From a virus: 33,535 nt of DNA. Both the position numbers and the translations under genes were made by a program. The DNA lies in the IMG/VR virus record IMGVR_UViG_3300025669_000128, positions 1 to 33,535 of that record, one strand, 5' to 3'. Under the pieces are notes generated by a model. It was not told the DNA's origin. It did not search any database and was given only the letters and a program-made list of their open reading frames with translations. Of the stretch, positions 20,534-28,980 are shown piece after piece (the stretch's first letter is position 1; every line of letters starts with the position of its first letter).

Positions 20534-20764
20534 CTATGGACCCACAGTTGACCAATTATTAACGCTATCATCAAAAATGTAAAGTTGGTCCACACCTGCG
20601 TCTTTTATTAACACAAACACTTCTCCAGACAACGCGGTACCCACAGCGGGGAGTGTAGTTCCTCTTGGAAGTACCAACCGCTTACCACTCCAGTCTTTAA
20701 TCTGTTTCCGTTCTATTTGTCTATCTACTGCATCACCTCTGATGCTTTCTGTTGTTGCTGACAT
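20534..20764 (-). CDS. Small tail-region protein
   Basis: A 76-residue protein starting MSATTESIRGDAVDRQIERK, with a strand-rich second half (RLVLPRGTTLPAVGTALSGE, VFVLIKDAG). The region from LPAVGT to NNWSTVGP reads like a short fibre-head or adaptor domain. It lies between the hub-like protein and the Cys-rich protein with small gaps. Probably a minor virion protein; no family is recognised. Confidence 0.55.
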   Translation of the reverse strand: MSATTESIRGDAVDRQIERKQIKDWSGKRLVLPRGTTLPAVGTALSGEVFVLIKDAGVDQLYIFDDSVNNWSTVGP

Positions 20765-20772
20765 ATTCTATA

Positions 20773-22293
20773 TTATAACGCTTCGTTAGAAGTTATTTTT
20801 CTTAATGTTAAATTCTGGGTAAACTTTCCTGCTTCATACACTCCTTGTATGCGTATAACTCTGTAATTAGTATAGGTGTCTAAATCTTGGTCTTTCACCT
20901 TAACTTGGTCACGCAATTGCAATTGAGGTATTCCTCTAATGCTTAATCTTAATTCTGATTGTGGGTCTTTGTGCCTCTTAACTAAATTTTCTGCCATGGT
21001 TGCCGCAAAACTCCTATCATCTATATACGGATTAGTTATCTCTTTCTGTTGCTCATTATAGTCATTCACCGAACTAGTGTCTTCATAAATTTCCTTAAAT
21101 TCATAATCAACAGTAGCTGGTGTACCTCGTATCTTTAATAGATTTACAAACCCAGTAGCCACATTATCATTTTTCACTTCCAATTTAACAGTCTTAGTAA
21201 AAGATGTTGCAGTAATCGTTACATCACTAGTTATGTTTGAGCCAGTACCACCCGCACCAGTAAACACCGTGTAGTCTGTATTCGCAACTGGACTTGTTAT
21301 GCCAGACGCGGGGTCTTCAAATTGAGCCCAAATTTCTGTTGTAACACCACCACCTACTATTTCTTCCTCAATACCATTTCTCCAAACTTCCGCTTCTCCC
21401 TTTACACTTCTGGGTGCTCCTGACACTATTACCCTATTAATAATCTTAGACGAATCTCCTTGACTCCATGTAATAATATCATCTGCCTCTATTGTCCAAG
21501 CCACCGCATTGTAAGGTGCTTCTGAATATTTGTTCCTATTCTCAAAACGTAGCTTCCCACTTTCATCTTGATAAAACACAGCCTCTTCTGCTTCACAAAT
21601 TTGCTTAATTCTATTCCCCGCTGTTTGACCTTTTTCAAACCAAGCAAACTTAATTGTGTTTAAACCTGTATCCAAACTATAATTTTGCGTACCAATACCT
21701 GCCCTAGCCAAAATATCAGCAATAATTTCATCTGACCTTTTGTCTACGTATATTGTCGTCTCCTGTGGTTTTTCATTTAAACCCTGTATAAAATCATACA
21801 CCGCAATTCTTACTTGCCTTTTTGCTTTGTCTTCTTTTGGTTGAGTAGTTAACCCCTCAATAATAGGTATCAATTTTTCTTGTCCTTCCACTTCAAACCC
21901 TATAAATATCTTAATGGGTCTATTTGGTTTTAATGCAGTACCGATAGAAGCATCATAATCTGGAGTAAATCTTTTGTCTGTGTTATCCAAAACAATATCT
22001 CCCATAGCCTTCGCCATGCCACCCAAAGGTTCTATTAATACTCTTTCATATTCTAGTCTTATCGTATTATCTGTTTCATCTACATAAATAAACGAATCCG
22101 CCTCATTAATAGCAGACCCACTTTGCCCCTGTAATATATCCGTACTCCCCACTAGCGAACTGCCAATAGTGGCAAAGTTCTCAGTATTCGTATTTCTCGA
22201 CCACGATACATACAATTTCGCCCTAACTGGCCTCACGCTAGCTGTTGTAATGGCGTCAAAATGGGGTCCAAATAGATAAAGAAGAATTTCCAC
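20773..22293 (-). CDS. Tail hub/baseplate-like protein, GTG start
   Basis: A 506-residue structural protein. The N-terminal part has strands typical of tail-tip proteins (GDIVLDNTDKRFTPDY). The middle, SDEIIADILARAGI, FEKGQTAGNRIKQICEAEEA and FYQDESGKLRFENRNKY, resembles tail-hub proteins of the gp27/gpD type, and the end (LSIRGIPQLQLRDQVKV) is again strand-rich. The start is GTG at 22291-22293 because the frame is closed 27 bases upstream; the GTG overlaps the TAG of the HNH gene. The insertion of that HNH gene may have replaced the original translation start. It would sit at the tail tip, joining the tube to the adhesin proteins. Confidence 0.65.
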   Translation of the reverse strand: MEILLYLFGPHFDAITTASVRPVRAKLYVSWSRNTNTENFATIGSSLVGSTDILQGQSGSAINEADSFIYVDETDNTIRLEYERVLIEPLGGMAKAMGDIVLDNTDKRFTPDYDASIGTALKPNRPIKIFIGFEVEGQEKLIPIIEGLTTQPKEDKAKRQVRIAVYDFIQGLNEKPQETTIYVDKRSDEIIADILARAGIGTQNYSLDTGLNTIKFAWFEKGQTAGNRIKQICEAEEAVFYQDESGKLRFENRNKYSEAPYNAVAWTIEADDIITWSQGDSSKIINRVIVSGAPRSVKGEAEVWRNGIEEEIVGGGVTTEIWAQFEDPASGITSPVANTDYTVFTGAGGTGSNITSDVTITATSFTKTVKLEVKNDNVATGFVNLLKIRGTPATVDYEFKEIYEDTSSVNDYNEQQKEITNPYIDDRSFAATMAENLVKRHKDPQSELRLSIRGIPQLQLRDQVKVKDQDLDTYTNYRVIRIQGVYEAGKFTQNLTLRKITSNEAL

Positions 22294-22937
22294 TAGCTTG
22301 CACCCATACCACCCCCTTTAAATGTAACTTGTTTGTGACAAGCAACACACAATGTTCGACCATTTGATAATTCCCAAAGCTCCGAACAAGCTAAGGCTTT
22401 TTGTAAATTGTCTATTTTGTTCTCCTCCACAATAATCGAAAAACGTTTTTTGTGGTCAACATTAAATTCCGCTCCTCGAACCCCACACAATTGGCAAGTG
22501 TAATCATCCCTCTTAAGAATTGTCTTTGTCCATTGTTTATATTTTCTACATCTTCTTATTTGAACCATTAAAGGGGTTATGCCGCCCTTCCAATTAGGAT
22601 TTTTACTCCCCATAGTTTGTGTCATAACTTTCCCACTATTCCACGCAGGACTACCACCACTTGTTGGGTTGTTCTTATGTTTCCCTGATTTCCACGCCAA
22701 TTTTGCTGCGATACTTAATTTTCTTCTGTGCTCTTTAGACATGGTTTTCCCCTTGTTCCACGACTCCCTTCCTCTCATACCCCTAGAAAACAATTCTTTT
22801 CTACATTTTTCCGAACAGGTCTTTCTCCTTTGGTGCCACTTATTATCAGTTGGATAAAACTCATTTCCACATACCACACATAAATCCTTAACTCTTCTGT
22901 CTTTGTTCCATGGTGTGTGTCCTTTTTTAAATGCCAT
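22293..22937 (-). CDS. Free-standing HNH homing endonuclease with NUMOD3-like motifs
   Basis: A 214-residue protein. An N-terminal zinc finger (CVVCGNEF with CSEKCRKE) is followed by four NUMOD3-like DNA-binding motifs (GRESWNKGKTMSKEHRRKLS, SPAWNSGKV, SKNPNWKGGI and the opening GHTPWNKD). The C-terminal HNH nuclease has YTCQLCG, FNVDHKKRF and NGRTLCVACHKQ. Such enzymes nick or cut intron-less alleles and spread into co-infecting phages. It lies between two tail genes and its stop overlaps the GTG start of the hub gene. A promoter with a perfect TATAAT (22948-22976) precedes it. Confidence 0.88.
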   Translation of the reverse strand: MAFKKGHTPWNKDRRVKDLCVVCGNEFYPTDNKWHQRRKTCSEKCRKELFSRGMRGRESWNKGKTMSKEHRRKLSIAAKLAWKSGKHKNNPTSGGSPAWNSGKVMTQTMGSKNPNWKGGITPLMVQIRRCRKYKQWTKTILKRDDYTCQLCGVRGAEFNVDHKKRFSIIVEENKIDNLQKALACSELWELSNGRTLCVACHKQVTFKGGGMGAS

Positions 22938-22947
22938 TCTATATAAA

Positions 22948-22976
22948 ATTATATTACTTTCCTAACATTATTTCAC
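22948..22976 (-). promoter_or_regulatory. Candidate promoter for the HNH gene at 22293-22937
   Basis: Minus strand: -35 GTGAAA (22971-22976, four of six), 17-bp spacer, -10 TATAAT (22948-22953). The ATG is ten bases after the -10 box, so the leader would be very short. The -35 box overlaps the end of the upstream tail gene. Confidence 0.5.
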
Positions 22977-23312
22977 TTCCGTTAGTATTAACTTTAAATT
23001 TTCTCTATAATCCCTACCAGACATGGGGTAATCTCTTGCACCAATATCAATAAACACATCAGTAGGGCCTACAGATAAATTATCTTCATCTATGGTAAAA
23101 GACCTAACTTTATTAAGGTTATATTCAGATAGTATTGCTCCCACCTGTGCTAAAGATAAATACTGATAAGTTAAAACATAATTCTCTTTTCTGTTAATAG
23201 TGTCTTTCGTTGTTTTCCCTTTCATGGTTATATTCTCTGAGGATTTTTCTAAAAAACTCCGCACTAAACTTTTTGGTCTTGGTAAAGTCACATCTCCTAA
23301 AGTATAAGGCAT
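22968..23312 (-). CDS. Distal-tail-like small protein
   Basis: A 114-residue strand-rich protein directly after the tape measure gene, the usual place of a distal tail or tail-tip component. It contains TLPRPKSLVRSFLEK, YVLTYQYLSLAQVGAIL and PTDVFIDIGARDYPMSGRDY, ending LILTEVK. It is a clear paralogue of the C-terminal domain of the protein at 32919-33535, with TLPRPKS, YVLS/T, PTDV.VDI, DYR and LTEV in the same order. One base separates it from the tape measure stop. Confidence 0.65.
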   Translation of the reverse strand: MPYTLGDVTLPRPKSLVRSFLEKSSENITMKGKTTKDTINRKENYVLTYQYLSLAQVGAILSEYNLNKVRSFTIDEDNLSVGPTDVFIDIGARDYPMSGRDYRENLKLILTEVK

Positions 23313-23313
23313 T

Positions 23314-25647
23314 TTAAGTTTCCATTAATTCAAATACAGTTTTGTTTTGTGCTTGTGCTGTTTGTACTAAAGCCGCATATAAATTCTTAGCTATGTTTCT
23401 CTTCTCTGTTTCAGTTCCAGCATATAAACCTATGTTGACCTGTAAATTAACTCCTCCACCGCTTCCACTACCGCCAGTTGCTACTCCTGCAGATATAACT
23501 CGTTCTCCCCCATGAGCAAGAATTGGTACCGCTGCTCCAATTGGTCCTGGGACAATTCCTCCAGTTTGTTCGCTCCTCAAACCCTGCTCTCTACCAGCAG
23601 TAAATGCTTCTCTTGCTTTTGTAAGAGCCTCTCCAGCTTTATCTATTATACTTCCAAAAAATCCAATTATCTTATCAAACCATTCTTTCACCCCTTCATA
23701 TATTTCTTTAGCCTTAGATATTGCCGCATCTTTAACTTTATTCATAGCAACTTTAACCTTGCCTGGTAGCTCAAGCAAGCCATTATAGACATCTTTTACC
23801 AACTTCTTAATCCAATCCGTAAATCTAGTATACAATTCAACCACTTTAGCAATTGCCTCTTTTATAAATTCCAATATTACCCTTACACCCTCAGTCTTCA
23901 TCCACTCCCACCACTTCTTTACATTTTCCACCATTGTCTTAAACCATTGCACAAGCGCTCTTCCAAACGCGGGTATTGCTTCTGAAGCCCAATTAATAAA
24001 GCTTTTTATAGTTTCAGGTATCGTGACTGTAAAAAATTCTACCCATATATTATAAATAGCAACAATCCCAGCCACAAACATCTGCGCTAATGAAACTAAG
24101 AAAGCGGGAATGGTCTCAGTAAAGAAAGTAATCATTTGTCCAATAGCAAAAGGAATGTCCACAGTTACCAGCTTTTCAAATCTACCTACCAAAAACCCTA
24201 TGGCATATGGTATATCCTCAATAAAAAATTTAACAACAGCCACTTTTGCCGCCTCAAGAAACGCACTTAGTTTGCCTGGCAATTCTTGAAAGAAAGTTGT
24301 TATTCCATCAACCACAGAAGTAAAGGCATTACCTATTCCTTCTTTAATACCAGTTGCAAATTCTTTTATAGCATTGCGGGCATTTAAAATATTGGTAACT
24401 ATCGCACTATCTTCAAACACATTAAATAGCTTGCCAAACGAAGCCGTAAAATCACCCTTAAAAATTAATTTAAATACACCAATCAACCCCTTAAACGCAC
24501 TCTTAATGCCGTCCACAGCCTTCTTGGTTTTCCCTTGTATGTCTCCCCAATTTTTCTTCCACGCAACAACCAACAACGCAACCACGGCAATTATGCCCAT
24601 AATAATTAAAACAATTGGATTAGCTAACAATAATCCCGTAACAGACGCTATCGGTCCTTTAAGTAACAAAAACCCAATCTTCAGCGCTTTAAGTCCATAC
24701 TTTGCCAACACGAATGCTTTTTTCATCTGCCCCAGTATGCTTAAAACTGGTCCAATCACAGCAAGAAACAACACCATTGCTCCCACCGTCTTTTTAATCC
24801 AAGGAGCTAAATCGGTAAATTTTTTAATTAAATCTGCAATTCCAGCCGCTAATTTTGGTCCTTTGTCAACAATAATTGGTGTAAGTGACTCAACTAACTC
24901 CTGAACTGCGGGTATCAATGCCAAACCAATTGCATCTCCACTTTCTATCATGGCCACCTTAAACCTAGCCAATGTACTTGAAACACCACCAGCGCTCACC
25001 GCAACATCTTTATATACGCCCTCTGCCTTACGCAAATATTCGTTTGTAATGGCTATCTTCTTTTCAGACTCAGTAAGTTCACTAGCCGTCTTCCCAAGTT
25101 CTTCTCCATACTTTTTATACGCATCAGTAGCTGAAATAACAACACCCGTATTATCTAACCATTTTACCGAAGTACGACCAATACCATTGATGATAGACTC
25201 AAACATGAAATCGACATCTTGACCCGTAGCACGAGCAGCCTTTTTAGCTAGGGTAGCAAACCTGGTAAAATTCTCTCCTCCTTCTCCAAGCGCGTCCTTT
25301 CCAATAAGGGTGCTGGCCTTCAAAAATTGTTGCATGATGGTCATTTGGTCAACAGTTCCTGCTGTGGCCTTTTTTACATTTTCAATCAACTCCTGAGAAC
25401 CCACATCAAAACTTGCAACCATGCTTTTATAAGCATCCGTTACCGATTCAACTTTACCCGCCCTAGATGCTAAAGTAATTATTGCTGCACCCGCAGCCAA
25501 AATAGGGAGTGTAAAATTCTTAGTTAAAGTACCACCAAGCGCACTTAAATTCTTTCCCGCATCTGTTAAAGAACTATTAAGCCCTTTAACTACCTTTGAC
25601 GCGTTATCTTTTGCGTCAATAATTACCTGTACTCTTGTGGTTGCCAT
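23314..25647 (-). CDS. Tape measure protein
   Basis: A 777-residue tail-length ruler and channel protein. The N-terminus (VQVIIDAKDNASKVVKGLNS) matches phage tape measures, followed by a hydrophobic segment (NFTLPILAAGAAIITLA, about 44-60), two long hydrophobic stretches (GAMVLFLAVIGPVLSILG near 290-307 and VLIIMGIIAVVALLVVAW near 347-364), long amphipathic helical repeats rich in Trp and Lys, and a Gly-rich C-terminal region (GGERVISAGVATGGSGSGGG). Tape measures of this size correspond to tails of about 115-120 nm if the usual 0.15 nm per residue holds. No lysozyme or peptidase motif is seen. Confidence 0.9.
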   Translation of the reverse strand: MATTRVQVIIDAKDNASKVVKGLNSSLTDAGKNLSALGGTLTKNFTLPILAAGAAIITLASRAGKVESVTDAYKSMVASFDVGSQELIENVKKATAGTVDQMTIMQQFLKASTLIGKDALGEGGENFTRFATLAKKAARATGQDVDFMFESIINGIGRTSVKWLDNTGVVISATDAYKKYGEELGKTASELTESEKKIAITNEYLRKAEGVYKDVAVSAGGVSSTLARFKVAMIESGDAIGLALIPAVQELVESLTPIIVDKGPKLAAGIADLIKKFTDLAPWIKKTVGAMVLFLAVIGPVLSILGQMKKAFVLAKYGLKALKIGFLLLKGPIASVTGLLLANPIVLIIMGIIAVVALLVVAWKKNWGDIQGKTKKAVDGIKSAFKGLIGVFKLIFKGDFTASFGKLFNVFEDSAIVTNILNARNAIKEFATGIKEGIGNAFTSVVDGITTFFQELPGKLSAFLEAAKVAVVKFFIEDIPYAIGFLVGRFEKLVTVDIPFAIGQMITFFTETIPAFLVSLAQMFVAGIVAIYNIWVEFFTVTIPETIKSFINWASEAIPAFGRALVQWFKTMVENVKKWWEWMKTEGVRVILEFIKEAIAKVVELYTRFTDWIKKLVKDVYNGLLELPGKVKVAMNKVKDAAISKAKEIYEGVKEWFDKIIGFFGSIIDKAGEALTKAREAFTAGREQGLRSEQTGGIVPGPIGAAVPILAHGGERVISAGVATGGSGSGGGVNLQVNIGLYAGTETEKRNIAKNLYAALVQTAQAQNKTVFELMET

Positions 25648-25674
25648 TACTTTATCTTAGCAGATTATTATATC

Positions 25675-25937
25675 TTAGTCATTCCGCGCAGCCCGTTTGG
25701 ATTGTGCCCGCTCCATTTTAGCTTCTGATGACATAATTTCTAAATTTACCATCATCTCTTCTATCGGCTCATTCATTAATTGCCTGTAAGACAATCCGAA
25801 GCGTTCTCGATACCTAAATTCTTGAATTCTATTTAACGCCCACGCTACATTTCCTTTTGCATTACTAATTGGGCCTTTGGCCGACATAACATCACGAATA
25901 GCTGTTACTTGCTCTCGGCTTGGCCTTGGGATAAAAA
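25675..25937 (-). CDS. Tail assembly chaperone, frameshift extension (GT part)
   Basis: The -1 frame is open from the slippery site at 25932-25938 to the stop at 25675. After the shift it reads IPRPSREQVTAIRDV and then MSAKGPISNAKGNVAWALNR to the end (85 residues). The full fusion with the upstream frame would be 189 residues. In lambda and many siphophages the G and GT proteins coat the tape measure during tail assembly and GT recruits the tube protein (established). Position directly before the tape measure, sizes and slippery site all agree. An independent start at the internal ATG (25887) is possible, but there is no good ribosome binding site. Confidence 0.8.
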
Positions 25938-26243
25938 ACTTACAGCCTTATTAAGCACCTCAATAGGTAAATCGCCTATATCTTCTTTTCTTAGCTTAAC
26001 TATCTCACCATTCATATCCACAGCTTCTCCACTTACGAATTTTTCTTGTAAAATTATCACCATTTCATCCACGCCTTTTAAAGCCATCTCCATGTTCTTT
26101 TCATCCAGCCCAGAAAGCTTAGGTAACATTTTTTTAACATCGTTTGCAGTAAATGCATTAAAACTGATGAAAGACTTTTTTTCCTTCCACACTTCTCCAA
26201 CAAATCCCAAACTAAAACGTTTTTCTAACAAAAACTTAGACAT
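25905..26243 (-). CDS. Tail assembly chaperone (G-like)
   Basis: A 112-residue, mostly helical protein between the tail tube gene and the tape measure, the standard position of the tail assembly chaperone. It starts MSKFLLEKRFSLGFVGEVWK and includes FNAFTANDVKKMLPKLSG and DIGDLPIEVLNKAVSF. Codons 103-104 (TTT TTA) form the second part of the slippery heptamer T-TTT-TTA, after which ribosomes shifting by -1 make the longer GT form; non-shifting ribosomes stop at 25905. Confidence 0.82.
   Translation of the reverse strand: MSKFLLEKRFSLGFVGEVWKEKKSFISFNAFTANDVKKMLPKLSGLDEKNMEMALKGVDEMVIILQEKFVSGEAVDMNGEIVKLRKEDIGDLPIEVLNKAVSFLSQGQAESK
25932..25938 (-). promoter_or_regulatory. Programmed -1 frameshift site T-TTT-TTA
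   Basis: The minus-strand heptamer TTTTTTA is in the correct X-XXY-YYZ phase of the G-like gene. The -1 frame is open and joins the downstream chaperone frame with no stop. GCCGA downstream can pair with TCGGC about 40 bases later, a possible stimulatory stem. This is the same device that makes G/GT fusions in other siphophages. Confidence 0.82.
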
Positions 26244-26257
26244 ATAATTTTATTTTA

Positions 26258-27238
26258 TTAATAACTTACGACATCATTCACTAAAGAGCAGGTACTTACC
26301 ATATCTGCTGCGCCCGATACATCTCTTGATGCTTTAAATGAAATTGTTTGAGAAACAATCTCGTCTAAACTGTAATCTGGTTCCCATTCAAAGAAATCTA
26401 CTTTAGGCATTTGGATAGTGAGAGATGGATTTGTTAAGCCCGAACCCAATTTATCATCTGTGTTGGTAAGCTTAATCTCTATAGCTCTGTCAGTATTGTC
26501 TTTCATGTAATTCTTGAATGTTTCTGCTTCGTAATTCAAAGTCACAGAACCCTCAACTCCAAGCTGTCTATTCAAAATATCCTCTGGCTCTGCTGTGCCA
26601 AGCACATCGTCCAAAGCTACATTCTTATTAATAGTTAAATTTAAACTCTTTATTGAACTTGCGGTTGCTCCAGCCAATCCAGCAATGTTTTCAGCAATTT
26701 TAAAAGATAAATGCTTTTTAGTAAACTTATTTTCTGCAACTGCTGCGGGTACGGTTTCGCTAGTACCTACTGCTTGCTTGCCCATAAACGAAGCACTATA
26801 TCTTACAACCTCATCCAATTCTGCTGTTAATTCTAAAGACTCCAACATTACCAACTTATAAAGTTCGCTTGTGTTTGAATCTACAACAACAAAGGATAGA
26901 GATTGATGTTGGTTACTTTGATTAATTGTAAAAGTGTGCGTATAAGATTCATCTACCACAGCTGCAGAAGATACGGTTCCTAACATGGAATAAAGTAACA
27001 AGCCGAAACTCTTACTTCTTATTTCTCCCTCAAAATCTCCTTGTCCATATTTAGTTGTAACAAAAGCTTCTTCTGAATCTGCCAATTTGCCCAAAGCTCC
27101 AACTGAACGAGCTTGTACAATCTTGTCGTCAAAAGAAAATGAAGTGTTTGGCAACATATAAGTAGATGCTGCTCCAGCACCTCTTGTGCCTTCTTTTGCA
27201 ATTCCTAACTGTAACAATCTTCCAACAAATTTAGCCAT
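26258..27238 (-). CDS. Major tail (tube) protein
   Basis: A 326-residue strand-rich protein. The start, MAKFVGRLLQLGIAKEGTRG, and the region FSFDDKIVQARSVGALGKLA are typical of phage tail tube proteins. The middle has SLELTAELDEVVRYSASFMG, followed by a second tube-like domain (LGVEGSVTLNYEAETFKNYM), so it may be a duplicated-domain tube protein. It is followed by the chaperone pair and tape measure, as expected. It has its own promoter with a very short leader, in keeping with high expression. Confidence 0.82.
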   Translation of the reverse strand: MAKFVGRLLQLGIAKEGTRGAGAASTYMLPNTSFSFDDKIVQARSVGALGKLADSEEAFVTTKYGQGDFEGEIRSKSFGLLLYSMLGTVSSAAVVDESYTHTFTINQSNQHQSLSFVVVDSNTSELYKLVMLESLELTAELDEVVRYSASFMGKQAVGTSETVPAAVAENKFTKKHLSFKIAENIAGLAGATASSIKSLNLTINKNVALDDVLGTAEPEDILNRQLGVEGSVTLNYEAETFKNYMKDNTDRAIEIKLTNTDDKLGSGLTNPSLTIQMPKVDFFEWEPDYSLDEIVSQTISFKASRDVSGAADMVSTCSLVNDVVSY

Positions 27239-27248
27239 ATTAATTCAG

Positions 27249-27277
27249 ATTATGAACGCTAACCCGAGTAAAGTCAA
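27249..27277 (-). promoter_or_regulatory. Promoter for the tail tube gene
   Basis: Minus strand: -35 TTGACT (27272-27277), 17-bp spacer, -10 CATAAT (27249-27254). The ATG at 27238 is ten bases after the -10 box. The TGA in the -35 box is the stop codon of the upstream gene. Confidence 0.75.
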
Positions 27278-27720
27278 GTTACGTCCACACTAATTCTTAC
27301 TCCCACAGTTAATTCCGCCATTATCAATTCTTCTTGCACAACTTGACCCCATGCTCCAGGCGTAGCCCATATATTCAAATAGGTATATCCCGCAGGTAAG
27401 CCTATGCCAACTGTTCTTGTCGTACCTCCCTTTTGGTCCTCTTGGTCTAGTAAATCCAAAACACTATCCACAACCTCTTCCAATGCTTCCAAAGCACCTT
27501 CCACACCCGTATTTTTAGTTTCATAAAACAATCTCACCTTAAAAGCATAAGTTCTCACATTTTCCGTTGTTGTTTCATAATCTGCAGAATTTTCAGAAGG
27601 TATGACATGAGCCGCTGGATAACCGTCAAACTTTATTTTTGGGCTACTAGAAACCTCCTGTATCGTATCTACAGTTTCTAACAATGTTGCTATTTGTGGT
27701 CTAATTATTTTAAACGACAT
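27274..27720 (-). CDS. Tail terminator protein
   Basis: A 148-residue alpha/beta protein. The start (FKIIRPQIATLLETVDTIQE) and the central segment (YAFKVRLFYETKNTGVEGAL, EALEEVVDSVLDLLDQED) fit the tail terminator or minor tail U-like family that caps the tube at the head-proximal end. The order of connector, gp10-like protein, terminator and tube protein matches HK97-type genomes. Identification rests on position and fold pattern. Confidence 0.65.
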   Translation of the reverse strand: MSFKIIRPQIATLLETVDTIQEVSSSPKIKFDGYPAAHVIPSENSADYETTTENVRTYAFKVRLFYETKNTGVEGALEALEEVVDSVLDLLDQEDQKGGTTRTVGIGLPAGYTYLNIWATPGAWGQVVQEELIMAELTVGVRISVDVT

Positions 27721-27724
27721 ATTT

Positions 27725-28090
27725 TTACCTTATTTTCTTATTTATAAACAATTCTACATCTTTCTCAAATACGGGGTCAAATCTACTACTAGCCGAATCC
27801 GCACCCCAAAGCATAAAAGGTCTAGCTGCCATAAACCTAGTTCCCTCATGAACAAAATAATCATAATTTACATGTGGGGCAATAATAGCCGATAGGGGTT
27901 GTAACTCAACAGATATACTTGACCGCATCCTCCCAGTATCTACTGGTGCAACTCTCTTAGCTTCTCCCTCAACCATAAACGATAATTTCTTTACTTCTTC
28001 TCCCAAAAAACTAGTAAAATCAATAGAGGCAAACTTCTTACTTAATTCTTCAAAAGATGGATTTAGGGTAATTGTTATTAAACTAGACAT
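27725..28090 (-). CDS. HK97 gp10-like tail/neck protein
   Basis: A 121-residue protein with the family hallmark AKRVAPVDTGRMRSSI (about residues 44-59) and YDYFVHEGTRFMAARPFM (77-94). HK97 gp10 relatives act at the head-tail junction. The ATG (28088-28090) overlaps a remnant encoding REVILEEFNV and a stop, which shows that in the ancestor the head-closure gene ended by overlapping this start. The HNH gene at 28160-28945 now separates them. Confidence 0.85.
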   Translation of the reverse strand: MSSLITITLNPSFEELSKKFASIDFTSFLGEEVKKLSFMVEGEAKRVAPVDTGRMRSSISVELQPLSAIIAPHVNYDYFVHEGTRFMAARPFMLWGADSASSRFDPVFEKDVELFINKKIR

Positions 28091-28118
28091 TAAATTCCTC
28101 CAATATTACTTCTCTGTT
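28083..28118 (-). pseudogene. Remnant 3' end of the head-closure gene
   Basis: Minus strand in frame: N-REVILEEFNV-stop (TAG). The same ten residues and a stop end the intact head-closure gene at 28977-29012. The codons differ at many third positions (GAA/GAG, GTA/GTG, ATA/ATT, TTG/TTA, GAG/GAA, GTC/GTT). This copy overlaps the start of the gp10-like gene, so it is the original end; the intact gene uses a recoded end next to the HNH insertion. Confidence 0.88.
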
Positions 28119-28159
28119 TTTTATTCTTTTTAGCATAAAGTAATTATAGCACGACCAAC

Positions 28160-28945
28160 TCAATTCCCATATGGCCCGTGACCCTTGCCTCCATAATTAT
28201 CTGTCTTTTTATGACACCCTACACACAACGTTCTTCCATTATTTACATCCCACAATTCTGGAATAGCATAAGCCTCCCGCATACTCCTTGGATTAAATCT
28301 TTTTAACAATTTCGCAAAACCCGCTATATGGTCCGCATTTAAAATAACCCTTTTTCCTTCCCCATTTTTTGCACCACACGTCTGGCAAGTATACTTGTCT
28401 CTTTTAAAAACCGCCTCTCTCCATAATCTATATTTCATAGACCTTCTAAGATAAAGATTTCTACGCGAAAGGTATCTTTCTGAGCGCCCTTCTCTATCAA
28501 ATCTACTCATCTGTGACTCACTCATCTTCTGTCGTATTTCTTTGGTAAAGGGATTCTGACAATTCATAGGTTTTCCCCGCATACTTTTCCAATAACATTC
28601 CATAGAACAAAAAGAATTTTTTGCCCTCTTTTCCAAAGACTTAATTCTATAAAACTTTTTCTTACAAATCGGACATGCCATCTCCCTCTTTGTTGTTCTT
28701 CCTATTCTTGTACACTCCAAAGAACAATAATGAGCATTTGAATTGTCACTAGGATAAACCCTCACTTTCTTACCACAAACACCACACAAACAAAAAATAT
28801 ATTTATGCGTTTTACTATTCCTACCAGTTTTGTGTAAATAATAACATTCTCTAGAACAGAATTTTCTATTTTTAAACGCCCTCTTACTTTCGTTACACTT
28901 TTTAAAAAACTCTTCTCCACACTCTTCACAGAACTTACTATTCAT
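28160..28945 (-). CDS. HNH homing endonuclease with zinc-finger array
   Basis: A 261-residue protein. Residues 1-120 contain four zinc fingers (FCEECGEEF, FCSRECYYLH, CGVCGKKV with YCSLECTRIG, CPICKKKF with FCSMECYW). The C-terminal HNH nuclease has YTCQTCGAK, ILNADHIAGF and NNGRTLCVGCHKK. It sits between the head-closure gene and the gp10-like gene. It carries its own leaderless-type promoter, and the upstream gene keeps a recoded copy of its last codons, so the unit looks like a mobile element that repaired its target on entry. Same fold class as the 22293-22937 protein, but with a different DNA-binding part. Confidence 0.9.
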   Translation of the reverse strand: MNSKFCEECGEEFFKKCNESKRAFKNRKFCSRECYYLHKTGRNSKTHKYIFCLCGVCGKKVRVYPSDNSNAHYCSLECTRIGRTTKREMACPICKKKFYRIKSLEKRAKNSFCSMECYWKSMRGKPMNCQNPFTKEIRQKMSESQMSRFDREGRSERYLSRRNLYLRRSMKYRLWREAVFKRDKYTCQTCGAKNGEGKRVILNADHIAGFAKLLKRFNPRSMREAYAIPELWDVNNGRTLCVGCHKKTDNYGGKGHGPYGN

Positions 28946-28951
28946 AAGTTT

Positions 28952-28980
28952 ATTGTAATACTACATCAATATTAGGTCAA
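28952..28980 (-). promoter_or_regulatory. Leaderless-type promoter of the HNH gene
   Basis: Minus strand: -35 TTGACC (28975-28980), 17-bp spacer, -10 TACAAT (28952-28957), then AAACTT and the ATG at 28945. The gap of six bases is the same as for the ribbon-helix-helix and metallophosphoesterase B genes. The TGA in the -35 box is the stop codon of the head-closure gene. Confidence 0.75.

Noticed and set aside
22293-22340. Duplicated target remnant at the 22293-22937 HNH gene
   Set aside because: I looked for a second copy of the LTEVK gene end beside the hub gene start as at 28083; only a few bases (GTGGAA) could match, which is not enough.
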